From Thuidium tamariscinum (lineage: Eukaryota; Streptophyta; Bryopsida; Hypnales; Thuidiaceae): a stretch of 64,000 bases of DNA. The first letter of the stretch is position 1. Every line of letters starts with the position of its first letter. Of this stretch, positions 24,545 through 37,032 are shown piece by piece. The position numbers and the translations under genes are program-made. The stretch covers positions 5,773,001 to 5,837,000 of the forward strand of contig OX344754.2 in NCBI GenBank assembly GCA_947034885.2, read 5' to 3'. The notes beneath the pieces were generated by a model. It was not told where the DNA came from and did not search any database. It saw only the letters and a list, made by a program, of their open reading frames with translations.

Positions 24545-26208
24545 GACTTCTTCACTCTTTCTTTTTCCAATTAGTTTTGTATAATTTTGCTTGCAGGAGA
24601 ATAAAATTTGTTTAAACACCAACTTGGAATTTATCTTACACTCACCATGCTATTTATTCAACTCAAACACATACTCCAAATTAATTCAACAATTTATTCT
24701 AATCCCTCTTGTTGATTCTCTCTAATTCAACATATATCATTTACTCCTAATTGAACTCAATTTAGAAATAGTACAAACAACACTCAGTATAAAACTCCAA
24801 ATGGAAAATTACTATTGCAACTAAACATCCAACCTTCCCAAATTGGATTATACATACATATTTGAATAACACATTCACATGCAAATGACAACACTTTTAC
24901 TAATTAGAACTCAATAACTTTATTCATCCATTTGCATTAATATACAATTTGGATCCATAGCCATTTCAACTCAAAATCACAAACATGCATCACATCACAC
25001 TCAACGTCTCAACCAATTTGGCAAGAATTGACGTTATATTTATCAACTTGATGAAAATATCACCATTACATTTAATAATTTTGCTTGACAATTGCTTACT
25101 ATCTTGTTTCTTCTCAAGTATTTCAGATCTCTCTTACATTCTCTTAATCTTTTCTTGATTGGAACACCCAAAATTTACCACTCTATATCTTCACAACTTC
25201 AACTTAACACAAATTTAACTTTTCTGCCCACACTCATAAACTCTTGAATTTTGAGACATTCCAACTCAAACAAAATCAACTTTGTTTTCAAACACACAGC
25301 CATATTTAACACACACTTTGATAGAGAGGCATTTCTTATTAGAACACAAAGACATAAAGGCAAAAACAAATGCACAGTGAAACCAAAACACACACCTTGC
25401 TTGGCTTGGCTAGGACATGCATTGGCATTCTCTCAACACTTGATACTTCCAAATGATTTGGAAATCAAACTAATAGGAGACTAGAAAGATGATGGACACC
25501 AACCAACCACCAAATGACCCAACTTACTTCACTTGCAAATTCCCAAATGATAGGAGTTGGAATTCCAACATAGACACTTAACCATCCATCTCGTAATTAC
25601 GCCACATTGTTCATTATTTGCTATATCTGCCTACTTGGAACACTTGTCCTATCCAACTAGGACATCCAATTAACTCTGACAAAATCACTACGAACTCGGA
25701 TTCAATTGAATTGACCATCCAACTTGGTAAACTCAAAAGAGACTACAAATTGACACAACCAATTGGACAAAATGACTCAATAGGAAAAAAGAACCACCAA
25801 ATAACTATACAAAAAACATCAAAATACACACAAAATGATACAAAAATCTACACAAGAAAAATCCTATTTGGTTTATCTAAAAGTCCAATCCAAGGTGGCT
25901 ATAGTATTTTGTTGAGATTTTTTCTGATCAATACAATATTATTGCCTAATTTAAATGTACTTTGAATTTCATATATGAAGGATATTGATTGTTGAAATTA
26001 TAGGAGTGTATCTATGATAAGTCAAAGGTCTTGTAGGGTTTGATGCAATTGATTTGAAGTTGAATAAGAGAAACTTCTAATCCTAGTCTAATATTGATTG
26101 TGTCATTGATGTCCTACTTGAATGTTTGTTGGATGATTGAGTGAATACAAAATATGGAGATACCAAGTAAATTTGTATTGAATGTTATACCAATTTATGA
26201 TTGGAAAT
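24545..26208. other. AT-rich spacer, no gene recognised
   Basis: Rich in short AACTCAAATT-like words and purine/pyrimidine-biased. ORFs at 25199-25484 overlap on both strands and 25618-25965 is Asn/Thr/Lys-rich low complexity. None has a domain. Confidence 0.4.
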
Positions 26209-26773
26209 TTAATCCCTAAAGGATCAAAGTGCCTTTTTCAACAACATAGAAATTTTGGGCAAGTACAAGAGATTTCCCTCTTTCGGGCCCAAAAGTTGTT
26301 AGAAGTTTAGGATGAGGAATATCTTGATGGCCCAACAATTTTTATAACTTTTGACTACATTGTTAAAAAGTTATTGCATGATTTGTTGTTTCTTTCTCAA
26401 CTTGTGGACCTCGGGCAAATTTTTAAAATCACTTTTTTTTAGAAAAAAAATTTGAAATTGGTTTTATGGATTCATATACACTTAAAAAAGCTTTGAATCA
26501 TTCCATTTTGATATATGAATCAAAAGTTACAAAGAATTTTAGTTTTTTGGTAGTTTGGATTTTCTACTCTAAAATATACTTTGAAGTCCTTTATTTTTTT
26601 CAATTTCAATATTTTTTGAAAAATATAAAAACATTGAGTGTAGATTGTTTATTACAACATTTGAACCATTGGGATTGACAATTTTCAATTTTGTAAATAA
26701 ATTTTTAATAATTTTAAATTTTGAATCATTCTCTACTTCTTTCTCATTTCTATTTTTTTCTATGTGTTGGGTC

Positions 26774-27332
26774 GTTGCAAGAAACACTTACCGGTTTTGT
26801 CTCAAAATGGCCTATTTCTATGAGTCCTGTGACTTTTGGAATAATTTTTTTCAATTAAAATAAAATATGGATAATTTGAAGAGCAATGAGAATATTATGT
26901 CTCTTAAAATTCAGACCTAAGATTATTCACCTCTAAAAGTTATGCATAGAAAAATGGATAGACAATGAAAAATACAATGAAAATAGACACTTTTTTCTTT
27001 GATTTAAAAAAAAATTAAACAAATTCAAAAAAATAAAATAAAAATTAGTTTTTTCCTAACTTAAAGATTCTTCTTCTTCAATAAACTTCATCTTGAAAAA
27101 AAACATTTTGTGCTCTGTACAAATGTACCTTGGTAGAGCACTTTGAATACATGTGGAGGTTGGATAGTTTAATATTTTCAAAAAATCTTTTTAGGGCTTG
27201 TATGAATAAACTTTTGTGTGCACCTTCATTCCAAATTTCAAGTCAAACAAATAAAAGATGATAAATTTATGAGCAGAAAACTACCCAACAAAGGTCAAGG
27301 GGACAAAAAAAAGGACAAGTGTTTCTTGCAAT
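26774..27332. mobile_element. Putative element with TTGCAAGAAACAC termini, copy 2
   Basis: GTTGCAAGAAACACTTACC at the left and AAGTGTTTCTTGCAAT at the right pair over about 16 bases. It fills a gap relative to the intact family B sequence, supporting insertion. The interior is not similar to 22433-23140. No coding capacity. Confidence 0.5.
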
Positions 27333-27349
27333 TATCCTATTGTACAATT

Positions 27350-28727
27350 GGGTACCAATCAAAATGGCGTTTTTGAATTTGTAGTGAAAGAAATTTCATT
27401 GCTACCAACTTTGATAGCCTCTTGAGACCTCAAAAATTGATATTTCATTATGAATATTTCTTTTTATAAGATCGTCTCTAAGTGAATAACATGTGGGACA
27501 AATTTCAAGGCCAAAACATTTACAAAAAATATAATATTCAAAATCTACCAACATGTGTAGTTGTGAAAAAATTTCACTACTTTCATCTTTGACACCTTCC
27601 CAAGGATTGGAATATTTTTTTGCCATGAAATTTTTGGCATGAAATAAACTCTATGTTGTTAATATATGTGAAAAATTTCTAGGTCAAAAGATTAATTCAA
27701 ACAAAGATATTTGAGATCTACCAACATGTGTAGTTTTGAAAAAAATTTCATGGTTGACAACTTTGACATCCTCCCAAGGGCTAAGGAATTGTTTGTTTTT
27801 ACCATGAATTTTTTTCATGAGATCACCTTTATATTGATAACATGTATTTCAAATTTAAGTTCAAAATAATTATCCAAAAAAAGATATTTGAGATCTACCA
27901 ACATGTATAGCTATGAAGATGAGTTTCTTAGGCCTTGGTATAGTATCATTTTGTGGGTCAAAGTTTAACACAGATGTAAAAACTCATCTTCACAATTACA
28001 CACAATCTAAGATTTTGAATATCTTTTTTGGGTAAGTTTTTTGTACTTGAAATTTAGAATACATATTATCAACATAGAGAAGGTCTCATGAGAAAAAATT
28101 CATAGTAAATAGACAATTTTCAACCCTTGGGAGGGCATCAAAGTTGGCAATAGTGAAAGTTTTCTTAGAGCTACACATATTGGGAGATTTTGAATATCTT
28201 TTTTGTGTAAGTCTTTTGAACTTGAATTTGAAACACATATTATCAACATAAAGGTGATTTCATGACAAAAAATTCATGGTAAAAACAAACAATTCCTCAG
28301 CTCTTGGAAAGATGTCAAAGTTGGCAATCATGAAAATTTTCTCAAAACTACACATGTTGATAGATCTTGGATATCTTTTTTTGTATTAATCTCTTGACCT
28401 TGAAATTTTTCTCACAGATTAAAATCATAGATTTTATTTCATGCTAAAAATTTCATGGCAAAAAAAATTTCAATCCTTGGGAAAGTGTCAAAGTTGAAAG
28501 TAGTGAAATTTTTTCAAAACTACACGTATTGGTAGATTTTGAATATCACTTTTCTTATAAATGTTTTGGCCTAGAAATTTGTCACACATATTATTAATTG
28601 AGAGGTGATCTTGTAAAAAGATATTCATGGTACAATATTAATTTTTGACGTCTCGAGACGCTATCAAAGTTAGTAGCAATGAAATTTGTTTCACTCCAAA
28701 TTCGAAATTGCCATTTTGATTAGCACC
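27350..28727. mobile_element. Palindromic array of about 175-bp units (foldback)
   Basis: Three units in one orientation carry TCTACCAACATGT at 27544, 27717 and 27894. They are followed, about a centre near 27935, by four units in reverse orientation (complement motif near 27998, 28173, 28349 and 28521). Each unit holds a CAACTTTGA..CCTC-CCAAGG block and an ATGAATTTTTT-CATGA block. The outer ends GGTACCAATCAAAATGGCG and CCATTTTGATTAGCACC are inverted repeats. The flanks GTACAATTG and ATACAATTC resemble a 9-bp duplication with two mismatches. Foldback transposons built of tandem units inverted around a centre have this architecture. Confidence 0.8.
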
Positions 28728-28900
28728 CCACTATACAATTCTAAGTTATTTGAAAATTTTCAAGCATACAACCAACTTACCTTGAAAAATGAATTTAAAG
28801 AAGCATCACCATTTTGAACATTTTTTCATAGTAATATGAGCTTGTAAAGTGCAGCAGTGCATCACTGCAACTACCATTAGAAGTTTTTTGAGGGGTCAAG

Positions 28901-29142
28901 AAGACTGCGAGTTATCATAGCAGGGAACAGGTTCGGCGAGGTTCGGCAAAGCGGTCTGACGTGGCCGAGAGACTGCCACGTCATCGACCAAAAAAAAAAA
29001 AAAAAAAAAAAAAATTTTTTTGTATTTGAAGACTAAAAATTTTTATTTTTATTTTTATTTTTAAAAAAAAAATCTGACAGCAGGCCGCTCCCCTCGCTGC
29101 GGGGAACAGCTGCGGGGGAACAGCACTGGAACAGTCTTCTGC
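28901..29142. mobile_element. 242-bp element with 9-bp target duplication
   Basis: The 9-bp direct repeat AGGGGTCAA lies at 28892-28900 and 29143-29151. The ends GAAGACTGCGAG and ACAGTCTTCTGC pair over AGAAGACTG. Outer parts are GC-rich with CACGTCA boxes; the centre is an A-run followed by T-rich DNA. A 9-bp duplication suggests a Mutator-like origin. It is the last insertion in the family B copy around it, or one of the last. Confidence 0.78.
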
Positions 29143-29395
29143 AGGGGTCAAAAAACATCTAATGCCGATTTCTGCAGGGCGAAATCAAGGATTTTGGTCA
29201 TTTCAAACATTAATATTTTGTAATGTAAAGGCTAGAAATTCCCGAATTTTTTCCTCATCTTTTCAAACCAACATACTACAAGATCCTATGGTTTCATGTT
29301 TCTAAGAAGAATTTTTTCTAAAAATTTGGTATTTGCATTAGAAATGGCACTTTTAGAGGGTTTTTGGTAAAAACATAATTTAAGAAATTTAGGGG

Positions 29396-31990
29396 TTAGG
29401 ATTGGTTTGAAGGTGAATAAGATTAGAACTTCTACTCTATCTTTCTACCTAAGTGTTTTTCTTGGTCTAAAAATGAATTATACTAACTATATGAGTTATA
29501 ATGATGTCCTAATTAGTCATTATTTACCCCCCCACATAGTCTAATGGACACTATAACTTTCAAACTATATAGCCAAGGAACTTGAATTATTTTAATTGAT
29601 GGATGTCTTAATAGTTATCAATTTCTTGATTTTTAAATTAAAATTCATTTTATATTTAAGAAGAAATTTTGTTAATTTTTCATTTTTACACTTTAGATTT
29701 AGAGGTTTTTAAGAATTATATAAGAGTCTCCAAAATTAATGATTTGGAGATAAATTTTTTGGGTTCTATTTTTGTATTAGTTAGGCATATTTTTAATAAG
29801 GGACATCCAAAAATAAATTATTTTATGTCCTACAATTTCCACAAATAGGGCTTTTTGCAAACATACTTCTGAAGATTAAAGAAGGTTTCATGATTTTTTT
29901 TTTAGTGAAATCTATTCACTACTAAATTCTTCCAAATAAACAATTTTTAGTTTCTTTATGAACTTTATCACCTTTTTTTACAAATAAAAATATCAAAGTG
30001 CTTATTTTTTAAAATTTTTGTACTTTTCTAGTTCTTCTACTTTGATAATTTTTCTATGCATTTCCTTTTTATAGTACCTCCTTCTTATAGGTAACCACAT
30101 TGGCCATATTTTCAATATTTATAGAATATTTTCTTATTTTATAAGATTCTCACCCAAAATAAGGTTGGATGAAGTTTAGTTAGCAAAATGGATGAAAAGT
30201 AGTTAGAGAAAGTAAAAGTGAAACAAATTGAGTGAAATTAGGAGAGGTAAACATAACTAAGCTTTGATTAAAAGAAAATCTTAGTTTGGGATCACTAAGT
30301 GGTAGAAAACCGTAGATGAAGTTTTAAGTATTGATTAGCGGCCAAACTTCATCCACTTATAATTTTTGATAGGAAAGTTTGGTCGAGGTGAATTTTACTA
30401 TTTGGGGAAGAAAAAAAAAATCTACAAGAATTTAAAGGTGGTCAATTTTGTTAAAATGGTAGTATTCCAATAAAATGGCATGATATTCCGTTAAAATGGC
30501 ACATTTTCTTCCTCTACCTCTAGGCCTCTATGTCAAAATGGTACACAAAATATGTCAAAATGGCACTTAGAATACCGCCATTTTAACGAAATTGACCATA
30601 AAGTTAATTCTGGTTTGAAAACAACTTCACTCAAAATCCTCAATGGCCTTATTAAGACGCCAAAAAGGCCATTAAAACCTAATTTAGGATATCTCTAAAG
30701 TTATTTTGGGCTTGATTTACTTAAGAAACAAACAAAGTTTCATTGTTTGAAAAGCATAGTGGACTAATGTCTAGACACCCAATTCTAACAACTTAGAAAA
30801 GAACCCAGTTGTATTAATCTAGTTACTAGGGTTGGGTAACTAGGTGCTCACAACTAGCAAGGTAGCCAATAAGCCTACCAATCCGACAAACAATAATAAG
30901 TCAATACATCATTACACACAATTGGATAATTACTAACCACCCAGGCTAGTCAATTGCTTGATTAACCTTGAAGCACTCTGATGTCCATATTCTAGATGAT
31001 GAACAGAGGCCTTCAAGGCACTAATTCATCCAATTAATTTCTCATTTATCAAACGTAACACTTGAATCTAAAAAAGACAACCTTCCTTAATGATCAAATT
31101 CATTAAATTTTGGTAAATGATATATCTATACAAAGCTATAAGCAAAAATGTGCAAAAATTCAAAAAAGGATTGAGATATTTTAGGGTTAAGGACTTAAGG
31201 GCTAGTCCCCATTTTTTGGAACATACATATATGTTGGGGTGATGAGTTTTCTTAGTCACAACCAAAATTTGGTTCCACAAATATTGAAATTTTGAAGAAA
31301 AAACCACACAATTGAGTAAAGAATTCATAATGTCCACCATCCAATATTTAAAGTGAAATTTTAAAACTCTAATTTGGAATTCCCAAGCCTTAGAGTGTTA
31401 GGAAGAGTAGATTGAAGGAAGTAACCCAGGGATAGAATTTGAGAAATTGGAGACCCCGTTGGAGACCCCGTTGGAGCACCTCACAATAAAATTGATAAGT
31501 TAAACAAAAAGGAAGCACCCAATGATCAAAATTTAAGAAGTTAACATATCCAATTGAGTTATTTATAAAGTCCCCCCACTTTGAGCATGACTTTTTTTGA
31601 ACTTGAGAAGGAAACTATAGTTGAAGCATCAAATTTTCTTGCAAGATACTTATGTCACACGACTTCAAAAGTAGGGACCAAACTTTTTTAGGCACCGTTT
31701 TGATGGAAAAATGAGTTTCATACCCAATTTTATTTCGACTTTTTTAGCTCAAACGTCTTTTCACAAAACTCATGGGTTTAAACCTTGGTTTAGTGTACTT
31801 TACAAATAACTCAAATGCTAGGCACTTTAGCACATCAACCAAGGAAACTCAAACCACATTGACTAGTCCCCCCATGCCCTTTTCATTAGTCACACAGTCA
31901 TCTGAATCAACTAGATGCTAATTGCAAACTCAAAACTTAGCTCTAGAACTTTGTGAATTGGAAGAATTGAAAACAAAGGTGCACCATTCA
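29396..31990. other. AT-rich spacer with one small MITE, no gene
   Basis: Apart from the inverted-repeat element at 30439-30598, only unsupported short ORFs (for example 31068-31340 minus) are seen. Confidence 0.4.
30439..30598. mobile_element. 160-bp terminal-inverted-repeat MITE
   Basis: TGGTCAATTTTGTTAAAATG at the left pairs with the complement of CATTTTAACGAAATTGACCA at the right. The interior repeats AAAATGGCAC-like words. Related in core sequence to the element at 4889-5156. Target duplication not evident. Confidence 0.72.
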
Positions 31991-31994
31991 TTAA

Positions 31995-32040
31995 CCCCTA
32001 AACGATGCTAGAGCCGTTTTGTGGTCAATGAATGAAAGAG
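31995..32040 (+). repeat. Solitary TTAA-type terminus
   Basis: TTAA (31991-31994) is followed by CCCCTAAACGATGCTAGAGC and a GTTTTGTGGTCAATG block, similar to the opening of family C at 34602. I did not find a matching right end, so this may be a truncated copy. Confidence 0.45.
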
Positions 32041-32575
32041 GCTTTTGTAGTATATGACAAAACTACAAGCATTCATCCTCGGAATTAGGGGTAGAAAAGA
32101 AAGATCTTCTATAGTTCTTTGACTTCAAATGTGTACTTTTGGATTTTTTAATACCAATGATTCCTATGATTTTAAAAAAATGGTTTCTTAAGAGCCCCTT
32201 CTCGTTGTTTAAGGATTAAAGAATAGTTTGATTTTTAAATGCATTTTTATTTTGATTAGGAGACAAAAGGAAAAAACAAATAGAGAATTGTTTGACTTTA
32301 GAGAAGCTTTAGAGGTGTGCTAAATTTAAGAAAGGTTGGATAAACTTAGTTGTAGTAGGATTTGATTTTGGAAGCTATTTAGCAAATGAATTTGGAAATT
32401 AGATTATATTAGGATTGTTTATGTTTTGACTTTTGAAGCCTATTGAAAAGATAAGAAGAAAATTAAAAAAATAAAGAAAAATCCAAAAAGAGGGTAGAAA
32501 GAAAAGAAGGGGCAACTGGAAGGAAAATATGAGATAATCAAGTCATTGCATGAGCATACCGAATACCACATTTAA

Positions 32576-33499
32576 CCCCTAAAGGACCAAGGTCTTTTTT
32601 TTTTGTCAAAAACCTCTCAAAACTGCCATTTTTGTTGCATTCACCCAAGAAAACAAAAAAAATATTTTTTTAATAATATAACCATAGGGTCTTGTACTTA
32701 ACATGATTGAAATCAAGTGATAAAAATTCCATGAAGTTTGACTGTACAGATTGGAAGATATGAGCATTCAAAGTTGGAAATACAAATTTTTTTGAATTGT
32801 GGTTTGCAATTTTAGATGACTTTGACTAGCATTTGTAAAAAGAAATTGCACTATAGACTTTGAATTTATAATTTTTTGTGTTAAAAAATTGAGTTGAGAG
32901 TCTAGGAAAAAAATTTCACACAAAAAACACTTTATTTTCATTCTTTAAAAAATTGTTATGTAGATGTAGGTCCAAGATTGAAAGAAAAACTAAATGGTTA
33001 ATAACTCTAAGATGGGATTGAAATACAATAATTCCAATGGTGAGATTGTTCTAGAAAGTAAACATAATCTTGAACAACAATTTTTTTTTTAAAATTGTGA
33101 AAATTGCATTAAAAAATGAATCCTATAAGTTATTTCTTAAAGAATTTGTTTAGATTGCCTGAAAAACAAGACTGTCCATAACTTTCTCATTATAAGTCCA
33201 AATAGAGTGAATCAAAGCTTTACATGTAGGCAAAAATATAATATTTTAGAAGAAAAAAATAATTTTTTTTTTTTGACTTTTTGCAAAAGAAAAATTCTGC
33301 CCGCTAAACTAAAATCCGTACTTTTTGTGGTATAACTTTTGCTCCCGGTCACCAATTGAATTAAAAATTACATTTCCATGAAGCTAATCAATTTTCCTAT
33401 CTTATGAGAAAGTTTCAAAAAGATTCATTAAAAATTGGGGTCTACGGAACCTACCCAAACTCCAAATTGTCCCCCGAGGGGACAATGGTCCTTCAGGGG
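32576..33499 (+). mobile_element. TTAA-type element, family A, complete copy (924 bp)
   Basis: Bounded by TTAA on both sides (32572-32575 and 33500-33503). Left end CCCCTAAAGGACCAAGGTC and right end read inward CCCCTGAAGGACCATTGTC form imperfect terminal repeats of about 19 bases. A TTAA duplication plus ends starting with CCC are the hallmarks of piggyBac-type transposition. There is no transposase, so it would be a non-autonomous derivative. Related copies are at 13138-14351, 20333-21195 and 57866-58330. Assignment to piggyBac rests on ends only. Confidence 0.8.
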
Positions 33500-33503
33500 T
33501 TAA

Positions 33504-34597
33504 ATACAAAATTGTCAAAATGGAGGTAGCAATTGGACATCCCATAGATGTAATCATTATGGAGGTGAATTTGTGAATTTTCATTTCTCTTTCAATGTTC
33601 TACAATTTTATTTAAAATAGGATTAGCCATTAGTTGTTGAAATTCAATTCAAAATTAGACACTAACAACAAATAGGAAATTATAAATTAAAGATAAAAGT
33701 AGTTAATCAATTTTTTTAGCTTTCTAAAGCAATATTAAATTTGAAAACCACACAAGAATCATTGAAGTAACAACTAGATGGCATTAGCTTTAAAATTGGA
33801 TGAAAAGTTCAAATTTATCTTGAAATAATTTTATAAGATTTTTGATTGAAATTAGAAGTAAAAGAGTTAAAATATAAAGTAATTCCAAGATAAAGTAATT
33901 GGCAAGTAAATTTTGATGAATCCATTGACGGTCAAAATTTACTTATAATAATTTAATTCAAGATTTAAGAAACAAAGAAAGTTAACCTTTATTAAAAGAA
34001 AAAAAAGAGGTGAAAATCCAAGTAATTTTTATAGCCAAGATAAAAAAGAGTTTGATATAGAAAATTTTGATGAAGCAGTTAATCCTTAAGTATGCTTAAG
34101 GAACACATAGGGTGTCTAGCTGCAACTAAGTTTGGCTTGAAAATTGAAGGACCCTCCTCACCACATAATTATAAGCCCTCCAAAAGTTTAGCCCTCACTG
34201 TCTATAACAATCTTGCCTCTCCCACTTCCTCAAGCATAACTTTTGCATTAAAACTTCAAATAAAGCAAGTGATAAGGTTTTGAAATCACAAAAATAAAAT
34301 GAACAACCTTATAAATTTTCATTGAAAAAGTCTCCCTATACAATGCGCAATGAAAATCCCCAAAGTTCTGACTATTCCAAGTATATCAAAGGAAAGAGGA
34401 AGAAGAAGTTCCATCCTATCCACAACCTAGTTAAGTGCAGTTTGACCTCTAAAAAGTCACAAGAGCTTGAACTCATCTATTGGCCTCCGGGATTGGCCTT
34501 CTCTCCTCCCCCACAACCTTATCCTTATCTCCTACATGGACTTTTAGTCCTTTTTAAAAAACCCGAAATCAAAAGTAAAACAAACTTGACCTTTCTT
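33504..34597. other. Spacer without recognisable gene
   Basis: ORFs at 34092-34283 and 34322-34642 are somewhat less AT-biased than their surroundings. They show no domain, no promoter and end inside the neighbouring transposon. Confidence 0.35.
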
Positions 34598-34601
34598 TTA
34601 A

Positions 34602-35313
34602 CCCCTAAGCGCTCAAGCGACCATTTTTTGGTCGTTGCCTGACTTCGGGCAGAATTTTCGAGCAAAAAACAAAGTGTCTAAAATTGCTTAGTGTTGAAAA
34701 ACTTACTATTTGGGGGAATTACTGATGCTCTCATTAGTAAATACTTTTTATTTTTTTACAGGTCAATAAAAACCATAATTTTGACTAATAAAAAAAAATT
34801 TCAAATCATAAAAATAGAAATTGTATTTTGGTGAATTTTTGAAGTTATATCTTCAAAATTCATTTGAAGAGAATCTATAAATATTTTTAAAATTTTGATC
34901 ATATGTATACTTTCTACTTTATGTGCTTTACATTATCTTCTTTGATGCTAACTTCAAAAAAGTTGTAAAGTTTATATTTTATAACACATTTGTATTTTGT
35001 CTTAATCCCTTGGGCTTTTAGAGGTTGAATATTTTGCATTTTTCTATAAATCAATAAAAAACACAATTTTGACCAATCAAAAAAAATTTCAAATCCTAAA
35101 AATAGAAATTGTATTTTTGGTGAATTTTTGAAGTTATATCTTCAAAATTCATTTAAAAATAATCTAAAAACATTTTTTTTACTTTGACTGTATGGATACT
35201 TTCTACTTGTTGTGCTTTACATTATCTTCTTTGATACTAACTTCAGAAAAGTTGTAATTCTTATATTTTATAGCACATTTGTGATTTGTCCTAACCCCTT
35301 GGGCTTTTAGGGG
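34602..35313 (+). mobile_element. TTAA-type element, family C (712 bp) with internal duplication
   Basis: TTAA at 34598-34601 and 35314-35317. The left end is CCCCTAAGCGCTCAAGCG and the right end read inward is CCCCTAAAAGCCCAAGGG. The interior consists of two direct copies of about 280 bases (34777-35030 and 35055-35300; shared AATAGAAATTGTATTTT.GGTGAATTTTTGAAG and TTTACATTATCTTCTTTGAT). The second repeat of CCTTGGGCTTTTAG.GGTT suggests the terminus itself was duplicated. Noncoding. Confidence 0.78.
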
Positions 35314-35317
35314 TTAA

Positions 35318-35884
35318 ACAACTTTAAACTAAAACTAAAACCCTAAAATGACTTCAAATATTAAGAAAATCAAGTTAATGCTAATAGTTGTTTAATAGAG
35401 GTAAAAAAGGTAGAGTTCACTACATATGAATGGATTAGACTCTCCAAAAAACCCTCTACTTTAACAATAAACATAAAGTTCTACATAGTGAACAAATTTA
35501 CAACATGACACTCGTGTCCATTTTATAGACAATGTATAGAAGTGGAGCGCTATATTTTGGAGCCAAAGCGGTCTTTTCATCCATTTTTTTTGTGGAGAGA
35601 AAAGGAGCAGTTGTGAATTGGAAATAGAGAAGTTTTCCGACAAATACAACCCGAGTATTTTTGGGAATTTAATGGAAAAGTGGATAGGTCTCAACGAATG
35701 CTAAAATTTTGTGGAAGCTCAATGCTAGAAGCAAAAAATTGACAAAAAAATTCGAACTTTCCCATTCTTATGCAATGCCAGATTTCATTGCGCTTGTATC
35801 TATATATTCGTTACAACCTTTGACATTTCCTTGCTTCATTTCTTATGATATTCAACAAATTTTGGATATAACAATATCTCAATA
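35318..35884. other. Spacer between family C element and Helitron fragment
   Basis: Includes a small unsupported ORF on the minus strand (35461-35694). No transposon terminus recognised. Confidence 0.35.
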
Positions 35885-36640
35885 TCGTCATTGTCCAGAG
35901 GCTGTTGACCTTCCCTTAGGAGACCTTTATAATAACAATAGAGATTTTTGGAGGTATAATTGTAGTTTTTGGAGGTGACTTTTGTCAAATTCTTCCAATT
36001 ATTGTCAAAGGTTCTAGAGCCCAAATAGTAGCTACTTCACTTCAAAAATCAATTTTGTGGCCAAAAATGCATACATTGAGGTTATGGCAAAATATGCGTT
36101 TAAATACAACATCTTTGGAAAACCAAGATTTTGCAAATTGGCTCCTCTAAGTTAGAAGTGGTCAAATTCCAATTGATGAGAATGGCTTGATTGTACTACC
36201 TGAGCAAGTAGTCAATTGTCAAGGAATAGTATTCTTCATTCAAGGAATTTATGGTACTATACAAAATATTCCTATACAAAGTGATGAATATTTTAAAGAA
36301 CGAACAATTTTATCAACTCAAAATGAAGTTGTTGAAGATATCAACAAACAAGTCCTTCAAATGTTTCTAGGGGAGTTACAAACATTTTTGAATGTAGACA
36401 CTCCAATCTTAGAGGTTGATGCTGACAATTATAATATATATCCTATTGAATACCTCAATTCTTTAGATTTGTCTGGATTGTCACCTGCAAAGCTACAACT
36501 CAAGGTTGGATATCCTATCATGTTATTACGCAATATTGCTCCAAAACGTGGTCTTTGTAATGGCTCTCGCCTTATAGTAACACATTTAAACAATCATGTC
36601 ATAGAAGCTTAAATTTTGATTGGAAGTGTGACATGTGGCG
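35885..36640 (+). pseudogene. Helitron PIF1-type helicase, C-terminal fragment (plus-strand copy)
   Basis: Translates, with a frameshift near 35960 and an in-frame TAA near 36149, into the C-terminal part of a Helitron helicase. Visible pieces are a DFANWLL-like block, an ERTILSTQNEV block, then YPIEYLNSLDLSGLSPAKLQ, KVGYPIMLLRNIAPKRG and LCNGSRLIV. This order is diagnostic of the plant Helitron RepHel protein. The longest open piece is 36187-36612. The last motif of the domain (AFAMTINKSQGQ) is absent because the homology stops near 36640. It is an inverted duplicate of 37233-37960 on the other strand, with about 600 bases between the arms. Confidence 0.85.
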
Positions 36641-37032
36641 TTGCCACATACCATTGCTATAGTCAAAATAGAAATAAAGGTATTTTTTTAAATCTCTTAA
36701 ACTCTAAAAAATTGAAAAATTGAAAAACTTTCACAACATTGCTCTATGTTGTTGATTCAACTTCAATCATGGTATTGTCATATTTATGTCTTTTATTTTT
36801 ATATTGAAATAATTTTACTATAGCTTCATCAAAATTGACATGAAGATGGCATTCATAGTTATTTAGCATGAGTAAAAGGATGATTCAAACAAACAAAATC
36901 TCAAAAAATGATTTCAAGATAATTTTATATTAAAACTTTTGGATACACAATATTTACTGTTTTTCTTATAGGTTCAGGTAAAAGCATTTTCAATGATTGG
37001 ATGGATGTTGTCTGAGAAAGCGCTACATATAA

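Larger units (their letters stand above)
26213..29395 (+). mobile_element. TTAA-type element, family B, split by three insertions
   Basis: TTAA (26209-26212) then TCCCTAAAGGATCAAAG. The body matches the 61203 copy up to TCTATGTGTTG at 26769. It resumes after the insertions at TACAATTCTAAGTTATTTG (28735), is interrupted again at 28901-29142, and closes TTTAGGGG before TTAG (a decayed TTAA). The insertions are a stretch with TTGCAAGAAACAC ends (26774-27332), a palindromic array (27350-28727) and a 242-bp element (28901-29142). The uninterrupted reference copy makes the order of events readable. Confidence 0.75.

Noticed and set aside
27380..28700. CRISPR-like array
   Set aside because: Units of 175 bp diverge, invert at the centre and have no spacer structure; the context is a plant genome.
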